NCBI GenBank assembly: GCA_035294465.1
Contig: DATGKW010000127.1
Coordinates: 1 to 28,907, forward strand
DNA from: Paraktedonobacter sp035294465
GTDB taxonomy: Bacteria; Chloroflexota; Ktedonobacteria; Ktedonobacterales; Ktedonobacteraceae
DNA length: 28,907 nucleotides
Direction of reading: 5' to 3'
Shown: positions 22,914 to 28,907 of the stretch, in pieces
How the letters are laid out: every line of letters starts with the position of its first letter
How positions within the stretch are numbered: the stretch's first letter is position 1
The notes under the pieces: generated by a model
Databases searched by the model: none
Seen by the model: only the letters and a program-made list of their open reading frames with translations
Told to the model about the DNA's origin: nothing
Made by a program: the position numbers and the translations under genes

Positions 22914-23363
22914 ATGTTGAACAAGGTGAGAATTATAGTTCTTTTGAGCCTTCTTCTTTTTGGAGGAGTTGTTTTCGCATCATTTAAGTCAATTGCTCAT
23001 GCTACTTCGGCTTCTCCTGCAATTTCGACCTCAGCTTCAAGGGTAACCACCTCAGGTCCGCAAAACATCAGATCTACACACGAAGTAGTGGCTATGCCTG
23101 CACGCGTGACGCCTTTCGGAGCATACCCTGAAACATGTGGAAACTACCCCGATGTGCAGTTCCTTGATGACAGTTTCAATATTCATTGTTATGCAAGCAA
23201 CACTTCAGGGACGCAGGTTTACGTAGGAGTTACTGCGCTGACTGTGTATACCGGTTCATATACAGATGTCGAAGTAAATGTCGATGGGACCATATATGGA
23301 CCACTTCACAGGTATGAAACGTATTGGATCGATGCTTCCGTTTCCTACGTCTACTTTGCCTAG
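22914..23363 (+). CDS. Small secreted protein of unknown function
   Basis: 149 residues. AAAGGA lies about 8 bases before ATG 22914. The N-terminus is a clear signal peptide: MLNKVR, hydrophobic IIVLLSLLLFGGVVFASF, then a likely signal peptidase I site at AHATS (about residues 29-32). The mature part has a Ser/Thr-rich stretch and then a Cys-Gly-Asn-Tyr...Ile-His-Cys segment with two cysteines that could form a disulfide. It ends in a Tyr/Val/Thr-rich beta-like region (TVYTGSYTDVEVNVDG). No family is recognised. Lower GC than its neighbours, inside the suspected island, behind a strong promoter and a long leader. Confidence 0.75.
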   Translation: MLNKVRIIVLLSLLLFGGVVFASFKSIAHATSASPAISTSASRVTTSGPQNIRSTHEVVAMPARVTPFGAYPETCGNYPDVQFLDDSFNIHCYASNTSGTQVYVGVTALTVYTGSYTDVEVNVDGTIYGPLHRYETYWIDASVSYVYFA

Positions 23364-23381
23364 ATCAAGCATAAACCGTTG

Positions 23382-23445
23382 AGAGGGTCTAAGCTTGATA
23401 TGCGTTCTGCAACGACTATCAGGCTTGAACCCTCTTTATTATTTA
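23382..23445 (+). terminator. Terminator of the secreted-protein gene
   Basis: AGAGGGTCTAAGCTTGATA (23382-23400) pairs with 23417-23435 over 19 positions with three mismatches or wobbles and a 16-base loop. TTATTATTTAT follows. A nested repeat ATCAAGC/GCTTGAT (23364-23370/23393-23399) offers an alternative fold. The rest of the gap to 23638 shows no gene. Confidence 0.6.
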
Positions 23446-23638
23446 TCCTTTACCAGACTACCATCTGTGGACCTGCCTACTGTGAGGCTTCTGAATATTC
23501 CGCCTGCCAATGTATGAAAAGGTTTCCAACTCTCCTACCCCTGCGAATATATATTTTTAAGTATAAACATTCATGTCGGTATACGGTAAAATACAGAAAG
23601 TTGCCGCAGAAAAATTTTTTAAGAAAGTGAATGGAGTA

Positions 23639-25036
23639 ATGGAAGAACACAGCGCATATGGATCATCACCTTCTAGTGAGTCTACTATAGACCAGCAATC
23701 TTTGGGCTTGCCGGTTGCCCAATCCCAATTGATTACTCAGCCACTCCCGATTTCTTCAACATTGCCTGTACAAGCTGATCGTAGAAAGATCGCCCTATCT
23801 GAGATATGGCACAACGCGCTTCTACCCTACCTGGGAACACGCCTTCTGCTCGTTATGGTAGGATTACTTGCAAACTTTTACTTAACTCCTCTTATCATTA
23901 GTCAGCCAACTTTGCATATACACTCCACCTATACCAGATTTCCGCAGGTTTTGTGGCTTATGTGGAATCGCTTTGATAGTGGTTTCTATTTATCTATAGC
24001 CCAGGGAGGGTATAGGCCCGCAGGACCATCTGACTGGGTTTTCTACCCTCTCTACCCACTTCTCATCGCTGGTGTCAGTACTGTTCTGGGAAGAAGCGGT
24101 ACCGCGTTCAACTTAGCAGGCATCTTGATCTCCAATCTGGCTGCTGGAGCGGCGATCATTTATCTCTACCTGCTAGTATGTAAAGAATTTAACAGAGAAG
24201 TTGCTCGGCGTACAGTGCTCTACCTAGCGCTTTTCCCGATGAGCTTTTATCTCTCGGCTATTTATACAGAAGGGCTCTTTCTGGCGCTCGCCGTTACCTG
24301 TATCTATTATACACGCCAAAGATCCTGGTGGATTGCTGGCTTTTGTGGCGGGTTAGCCGCGCTCACACACCCGCAAGGGGTAATGCTTGCCGTGCCGCTT
24401 GCATGGGAATATCTCTCTGTGCTCAGTCGGCGTTACGCACCACTTCCTGAGGACCTACCACAAAAACGTACTGACCGGATGCGTTTGTGCCTCGCTTTCT
24501 TTCTTCGGGGTTTGTTTCTCGCTGCACGTGAGTTCAAAAACTGGTGGACGGGCCTGGCGCTTTTCCTTGTCCCCGCTGGTCTATTCGCCTTTATGTTGTA
24601 CGCGAAAAGCCAGACTGGTGATCTTTTGTTTACGTTTCACGTAAATAGTTCGGTCTGGGGCCGGCAGCTTTCTTATCCCTGGCGACTACTTATTTACTCA
24701 TTGCGGCATCCCATCATTGACCCAACAACTTGGAATTTCTGGTTGCTCAACATTATTGTCGCCTTTGTTTTTCTCGGCTTCACTCTTTGGGCTTTCCGCC
24801 GTTTACCAATGCTCTATGCGCTCTATACAACGGTATTAGTTCTACTTCCGCTCTCATCCAACTTTCTTAACAGCCTCGCCCGATACTATTTGGTAGTGTT
24901 TCCTGCCTTTATTTTGCTCGCTCTGTTCAGCAGCGACGGCAAACCAGTTTGGCACACCTTCATACTCGTATGCTTTACGTCTCTACTCACTCTGTTTATG
25001 GCTTTTTTTGTCATAGGTATGCCTGTAATAGCTTGA
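23639..25036 (+). CDS. PIG-V-like polytopic mannosyltransferase
   Basis: 465 residues from ATG 23639 (GGAG close upstream; the ATG at 23573 has no site). A hydrophilic N-terminus of about 55 residues is followed by some ten hydrophobic segments. WNRFDSGFYLSIAQGGY near the first outer loop supplies the acidic residue and W/Y pattern of the GPI-mannosyltransferase-like (PIG-V, COG5542) GT-C enzymes. VFYPLYPLLIAG, LFPMSFYLSAIYTEGLFLAL and GLAALTHPQGVMLAVPL also match that group. Such enzymes use polyprenyl-phosphate-linked sugars on the outer face of the membrane. Acceptor unknown. It lies in the low-GC island, downstream of the secreted protein and its terminator. Confidence 0.82.
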   Translation: MEEHSAYGSSPSSESTIDQQSLGLPVAQSQLITQPLPISSTLPVQADRRKIALSEIWHNALLPYLGTRLLLVMVGLLANFYLTPLIISQPTLHIHSTYTRFPQVLWLMWNRFDSGFYLSIAQGGYRPAGPSDWVFYPLYPLLIAGVSTVLGRSGTAFNLAGILISNLAAGAAIIYLYLLVCKEFNREVARRTVLYLALFPMSFYLSAIYTEGLFLALAVTCIYYTRQRSWWIAGFCGGLAALTHPQGVMLAVPLAWEYLSVLSRRYAPLPEDLPQKRTDRMRLCLAFFLRGLFLAAREFKNWWTGLALFLVPAGLFAFMLYAKSQTGDLLFTFHVNSSVWGRQLSYPWRLLIYSLRHPIIDPTTWNFWLLNIIVAFVFLGFTLWAFRRLPMLYALYTTVLVLLPLSSNFLNSLARYYLVVFPAFILLALFSSDGKPVWHTFILVCFTSLLTLFMAFFVIGMPVIA

Positions 25037-25120
25037 CAGAGAGAGGGAAAGATGGACTAGACAGATCGAGCTTTCTTACCTCATAAAAACATTGGACGAA
25101 CGATACACAACCTGTGAGAA

Positions 25121-25129
25121 TGATATAAT
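25121..25129 (+). promoter_or_regulatory. Extended -10 promoter of glpKD
   Basis: TGATATAAT: a perfect TATAAT (25124-25129) with the TGn extension, which can make up for the poor -35 region. Transcription would start near 25136, about 90 bases before the glpK ATG. A small hairpin, GTAAG-CAG-CTTAC (25195-25207), lies just before the ribosome binding site. Confidence 0.55.
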
Positions 25130-25227
25130 CCGATTACAAGCGAAGGTGAAAAACATCGAGGCTTTAACCACGAGGGCACAGCAATGGAGAATACGTAAGC
25201 AGCTTACACATGGCGGAGGAATTTTGG

Positions 25228-26736
25228 ATGGCACCTACGAATCATCATTTTGTTCTAAGTTTGGATCAGGGCACAACAAGCTCGCGGGCTATCCTCTTCG
25301 ATCACAAGGGCGCGATTGTCAGCGTAGCGCAGCAGGAGTTTCCTCAGATCTACCCATCTCCGGGCCTGGTCGAGCACGATCCAGAGGCGATCTGGTCGAG
25401 TCAGCTCGCGGTTGCTCAGGAGGCCATAAAAAGGGCCGGAGCTACCGCTGCCGATATTGCCGCGCTTGGCATTACCAATCAGCGCGAGACGACCATCGTC
25501 TGGGACAAACACACAGGCCAGCCGGTCTTCAACGCTATTGTCTGGCAGAGCCGCCTGACTGTGCCTGTTTGCGACGCCCTGAAGGCTAAGGGCTTCGATA
25601 AGGAAATTCGCACACGTACCGGCCTGGTAACAGACGCGTATTTCTCCGGCACCAAGGTCAAATGGATTCTTGATACTGTGCCCGGCGTGCGCGAGAAAGC
25701 TGAACGCGGCGATGTCCTCTTCGGAACCGTCGATACGTTCCTCATGTGGCGTCTCTCCAAAGGCCGCATTCACGCTACTGATCCCTCTAACGCCTCGCGC
25801 ACCCTGATGTACAATATCTACAAAGGCGACTGGGACGATGTGATTCTACAAGAATTAGGCATCCCGCGCGCTATGCTGCCCATCGTCATGCCCTCCAGCG
25901 GCGTCTTCGGCGAGACCGATTCCGAATTCTTCGGAGGCCCGATCACTATGGCGGGAGTCGCGGGCGATCAGCAGGCGGCCACTTTTGGCCAGGCATGTTA
26001 CGAGGTCGGCATGTCGAAGAATACCTATGGGACGGGCAACTTTATGCTGATGAATACGGGCACCAGGGGCGTTCCATCGCAGAACGGGCTGCTTACTACG
26101 ATTGCCTGGGGTGTGAATAATCAGGTTGTCTACGCCCTGGAGGGAGCTATCTTCATCACCGGGGCCGCGGTGCAGTGGCTGCGCGATAGTCTGCGCGCCA
26201 TCAAGACTAGCGGCGATGTCGAGGCGCTGGCCGCTGAAGTTTCAGATAACGGCGGCGTCTACCTGGTTCCGGCCTTCGTTGGCCTGGGCGCTCCCTACTG
26301 GGATTCGTATGCTCGCGGTACCATCATCGGTCTGACTCGTGGCTCAACCGTTGCGCACATTGCGCGCGCGACCCTTGAGTCAATGTGCTATCAGACACGC
26401 GACGTGCTGGCAGCTATGACCTCCGATAGCGGCGTACATGTGACAACCCTGCGTGTGGACGGCGGCGCGGTCGTGAACAACCTGCTCATGCAATTCCAGG
26501 CAGATATTCTGGGCGTACCCGTCCAGCGTCCAAAGATTGCTGAAACGACGGCGCTTGGCGCGGCCTATCTGGCCGGCCTGGCGGTTGGCTTCTGGAGCAG
26601 CCAGCAGGAAGTGGCCGAGCAGTGGGTTATTGATCGCACATTCGAGCCGCAGATGAGTTCTTCCCAGCGCGAAGAGTTGTACGCGGGCTGGAAGCGGGCT
26701 GTGGAGCGCTCGCTCGCGTGGGAAAAGCCTTCTTAG
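25228..26736 (+). CDS. glpK: Glycerol kinase
   Basis: 502 residues, the usual length. It phosphorylates glycerol with ATP to sn-glycerol-3-phosphate in the cytosol. Features: SLDQGTTSSRAILFD (11-25), GITNQRETTIVWD, the substrate-binding AIVWQSR, AGDQQAATFGQ, YGTGNFMLMNTG, and the C-terminal LRVDGGAVVNNLLMQFQAD and TTALGAAYLAGLAVGFW. The ATG at 25228 has GGAGGA 8 bases upstream, preferred over the ATG at 25210. glpD follows after 21 bases, so they form an operon. No glycerol facilitator (glpF) gene is in the window. Confidence 0.97.
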   Translation: MAPTNHHFVLSLDQGTTSSRAILFDHKGAIVSVAQQEFPQIYPSPGLVEHDPEAIWSSQLAVAQEAIKRAGATAADIAALGITNQRETTIVWDKHTGQPVFNAIVWQSRLTVPVCDALKAKGFDKEIRTRTGLVTDAYFSGTKVKWILDTVPGVREKAERGDVLFGTVDTFLMWRLSKGRIHATDPSNASRTLMYNIYKGDWDDVILQELGIPRAMLPIVMPSSGVFGETDSEFFGGPITMAGVAGDQQAATFGQACYEVGMSKNTYGTGNFMLMNTGTRGVPSQNGLLTTIAWGVNNQVVYALEGAIFITGAAVQWLRDSLRAIKTSGDVEALAAEVSDNGGVYLVPAFVGLGAPYWDSYARGTIIGLTRGSTVAHIARATLESMCYQTRDVLAAMTSDSGVHVTTLRVDGGAVVNNLLMQFQADILGVPVQRPKIAETTALGAAYLAGLAVGFWSSQQEVAEQWVIDRTFEPQMSSSQREELYAGWKRAVERSLAWEKPS

Positions 26737-26757
26737 CCTGAGCGGGGTGCCATCAGC

Positions 26758-28449
26758 ATGCTACCATTCTCATCAACAGCGCGTGTATACAATCTTTCAC
26801 TTATGGAGCGCGAGCAGTTCGATGTCCTGGTGATTGGTGGAGGCGTGACAGGCGCGGGCGTTGCTCTGGATGCCGCGGCAAGAGGTTACAGAGTCGCGCT
26901 TGTTGAGAAATTGGACTTTGCCAGTGGCACGAGCAGCAAATCAACCAAGCTGGTTCACGGGGGCATTCGTTACCTGCCAAACTTCGATTTTGGCCTGGTG
27001 CGCGAGGCGCTGGTCGAGCGCGGCCTGCTCCTGCGCAACGCTCCCTTTCTCGTCCGCCCCGTTGGCTTCGTTCTGCCCATCTATAAGGGAGATCGCCACC
27101 CGGTGGGCATCCCCTTCACGACGCCAGGAGGCATCGGGCTGGGCCTGACCCTCAGAATGGGTCTCTGGCTCTATGATACCCTGGCCGGTCGCCTCAACGT
27201 GAAGAGGCACCGGCACCTGAGCCGCGACGAGGTGTTGAAGCTGGCGCCGGCCCTGGTTTCATCGGGACTGAAAGAAGGCTTTATCTACTACGATGCCCAG
27301 ACCAATGACGCTCGCCTGACTATGGCCCTCGTACGCACCGCTGCCCAATATGGCGCAACGATTGCCAACCACGCTGAAGTAATCTCGCTGCTCAGCGAAG
27401 GGGACAAAGTATGCGGCGCGCAGGTGCGCGACCAGCTTGGCGAGCAAGAGTTTACCATACGCGCCCGCCACATCGTCAACGCCACCGGCGTCTTTGCCAA
27501 GCAGGTTGAGGCTCTGGGCGGCGAGCAGCCCCAGGTGCAGATTGAACCAAGCAAGGGCGTCCATCTAGTGTTCTCGCGGGAAACGCTGCAGCTAGGAGAT
27601 GAAGCGGTAGTTCTACCGGAGACGGATGACAAGCGCATCCTCTTCATTGTGCCCTGGGAAACGCGCGCGGTCTTTGGCACCACCGACACCGGCTCCGGCG
27701 ACCTCGATCATCCTGCTGCTACGCGGGAAGACGTGTCCTATCTCCTGAACCATCTCAACCGCTATCTCTCAGTGCATCTCAGCGAGGAAGACATCATCAG
27801 CACCTACGCAGGCTACCGTCCGCTGATCCGTTCGCGCAGCTCGCAGCACTCAACGGCCAGGCTTTCGCGCACCCACGCCGTCCTGGAGGGTCCATCAGGG
27901 CTAGTCACAATCGTCGGGGGCAAACTAACGACCTACAGGCGCATGGCCCAGGACACCGTTGACGTACTCAACCGGCGCGACGGCTCTAAGCAGCCGCCCC
28001 ATCCCACCGCCAATCTGCCATTACAAGGAAGCGCCGGCTGGCCGGCCACACAGCGCGAACTCGAAAGCCGGGGCAAAATGCTCGGACTCGCCGACCCGAT
28101 CTTAATTCACCTGGGCAACCATTACGGCTCCGCGGCGCACGAAATCCTCGATTTGCTGCAAGAAGATCCCACACTTGGCACACGCCTCATCGACGATCTT
28201 CCCTACATCCGCGCCGAAGTCATCTACGCGTGCCGCCAGGAGATGGCCCTGACGCCCGACGACATCCTCGCCCGCCGCACTTCCATCACCATCGAAGATC
28301 AGCACCAGGGCCTCGGCATCGTCGAAGAAGTCGTCGCCCTCATGGCCCGCGAGCTAGCCTGGTCGCCTGAGCAGCAACAATCCATGAGCGAAGCCTTCCG
28401 CCAGAGCCGGCAGCAACAGGCCCTCGCTATACACAAAAGCTTCGGGTAA
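26758..28449 (+). CDS. glpD: Aerobic glycerol-3-phosphate dehydrogenase (FAD-dependent)
   Basis: 563 residues. It oxidises glycerol-3-phosphate to dihydroxyacetone phosphate and passes electrons to quinone at the inner face of the membrane. FAD site VLVIGGGVTGAG (23-34), SGTSSKSTKLVHGGIRYL, YYDAQTNDARL, VNATGVFAKQVEAL, EPSKGVHLVFSRE, and GTTDTGSG with YAGYRPLIR later. The C-terminal helical domain (about 400-560) includes Y-x-R-x-E-VIYACRQEMALTPDDILARRTS. The ATG at 26758 has GGGGTG about 10 bases upstream; a later ATG (26803) lacks a site. Second gene of glpKD. Confidence 0.96.
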   Translation: MLPFSSTARVYNLSLMEREQFDVLVIGGGVTGAGVALDAAARGYRVALVEKLDFASGTSSKSTKLVHGGIRYLPNFDFGLVREALVERGLLLRNAPFLVRPVGFVLPIYKGDRHPVGIPFTTPGGIGLGLTLRMGLWLYDTLAGRLNVKRHRHLSRDEVLKLAPALVSSGLKEGFIYYDAQTNDARLTMALVRTAAQYGATIANHAEVISLLSEGDKVCGAQVRDQLGEQEFTIRARHIVNATGVFAKQVEALGGEQPQVQIEPSKGVHLVFSRETLQLGDEAVVLPETDDKRILFIVPWETRAVFGTTDTGSGDLDHPAATREDVSYLLNHLNRYLSVHLSEEDIISTYAGYRPLIRSRSSQHSTARLSRTHAVLEGPSGLVTIVGGKLTTYRRMAQDTVDVLNRRDGSKQPPHPTANLPLQGSAGWPATQRELESRGKMLGLADPILIHLGNHYGSAAHEILDLLQEDPTLGTRLIDDLPYIRAEVIYACRQEMALTPDDILARRTSITIEDQHQGLGIVEEVVALMARELAWSPEQQQSMSEAFRQSRQQQALAIHKSFG

Positions 28450-28471
28450 GCAGAGGCTTACCACCTCTCTT
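28445..28471 (+). terminator. Terminator of the glpKD operon
   Basis: GGTAAGC (28445-28451) and GCTTACC (28456-28462) form a perfect 7-bp stem with loop AGAG, beginning at the stop codon. The following ACCTCTCTTT is only moderately U-rich, so the terminator is probable rather than strong. Confidence 0.5.
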
Positions 28472-28541
28472 TAGCTCGCCTATCTATCACAGGAAAAGCC
28501 AGATGATTCTATCTGTATCTGAAATCCTGCAAGACAGACAA

Positions 28542-28907
28542 CTATAGTGATATTTCTCCTGATATCACATAGGAGCTCTCTCTGCTCGTACAATATCGCA
28601 TAAAATCACGATAATATGCAACACCTATTTCTGGCAGAAGATGGAAATGTTCACATAATATTTTATTTACCTGCTCTAGCTTGACGCCCATCTCCTCGTA
28701 CGAGAGATACCACATGCCGCTAAGGACGCGCGAAGCCTTTGCATGCAGCGCCCCATAGACCATAAACATCCGCATAATATGAAGACGTTCAGGAGGAAGG
28801 GCTAACCTATCAGGAGCATCCCAGGCCCTTTGCCGTCCAAGCGCGTAAGCAAGACAATCTTGAAACGTTTGCCAATCGCGACCCAGATAAGGATGTGTCT
28901 TGATAGC
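28542..28907 (-). CDS. Unrecognised protein, C-terminal part (start beyond right edge)
   Basis: The frame is open from the right edge to TGA/TAA at 28542-28544, giving 121 residues. It includes YLGRDWQTFQDCLAYALGRQ, PERLHIMRMFMVYGALHA and WYLSYEEMGVKLEQVNKIL. It looks soluble, mixed alpha-helical, with several Trp, Tyr and Cys. An internal ATG at 28775 has no good ribosome binding site, and coding-like sequence continues upstream of it, so the gene is taken as cut off by the window. I recognise no family. The gap to glpD (28450-28541) contains only the glpKD terminator. Confidence 0.6.
   Translation of the reverse strand, partial: AIKTHPYLGRDWQTFQDCLAYALGRQRAWDAPDRLALPPERLHIMRMFMVYGALHAKASRVLSGMWYLSYEEMGVKLEQVNKILCEHFHLLPEIGVAYYRDFMRYCTSRESSYVISGEISL

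Noticed and set aside
22176..25215. Island as an intact transposon or integrative element
   Set aside because: No transposase, integrase or terminal inverted repeats were found; only the imperfect glpK direct repeat marks its ends.
1..28907. tRNA, rRNA or CRISPR arrays
   Set aside because: No T-loop/acceptor-stem arrangement, rRNA-like stretch or regularly spaced direct repeats were seen on either strand.

Overview
The window reads as a chromosomal segment of a moderately GC-rich, probably aerobic heterotrophic bacterium. The mix of genes (a form II CoxL-type molybdenum hydroxylase, an M29 aminopeptidase, a caspase-fold/TPR membrane protein, an NfeD-slipin pair, and many small multi-pass membrane proteins in short transcription units) suggests a Ktedonobacteria-like member of the Chloroflexota. 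This assignment is an inference from gene content; no rRNA or other marker gene is present.

Layout. 1-2133 (minus strand): a cut-off DinB/ClbS-like gene, an M29 aminopeptidase and a small two-helix membrane protein with its own terminator. 2335-2841: a GtrA-like membrane protein. 3146-7030 (minus): a three-gene molybdenum hydroxylase operon in the order small [2Fe-2S], large Mo, medium FAD subunit, with a good promoter at 7077-7106. It is divergent from nicotinate phosphoribosyltransferase (7437-8834). 9103-10798: two unrecognised membrane proteins, the second behind an 8-bp inverted repeat. 10821-13055: PgsA, an atypical methyltransferase and dephospho-CoA kinase. 13359-15104: a caspase-fold protein that appears to lack both catalytic residues, fused to TPRs and membrane helices. 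15127-17079 (minus): an ABC-F ATPase preceded by a terminator-like hairpin overlapped by a possible 19-codon leader ORF. 17844-18581: orotate phosphoribosyltransferase. 18658-20973 (minus): the nfeD-slipin operon. 21408-22115: PlsY.

22128-25200 looks like an insertion. Right after plsY lies a broken copy of the first codons of glycerol kinase with its ribosome binding site. An AT-rich stretch follows, holding a near-consensus promoter, a roughly 490-nt leader full of perfect inverted repeats, a small secreted protein and a PIG-V-like mannosyltransferase. The intact glpK and glpD come next (25228-28449). The relic suggests that plsY and glpK were once adjacent, which would have put glycerol-3-phosphate supply next to its acylation. 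PgsA, PlsY, GlpK and GlpD together touch phospholipid and glycerol-3-phosphate metabolism. The window ends in a cut-off minus-strand gene (28542-28907).

The points most worth following are the glpK relic and the island it borders, the structured leader RNA at 22420-22913, the candidate attenuator of the ABC-F gene, and the pseudo-caspase.
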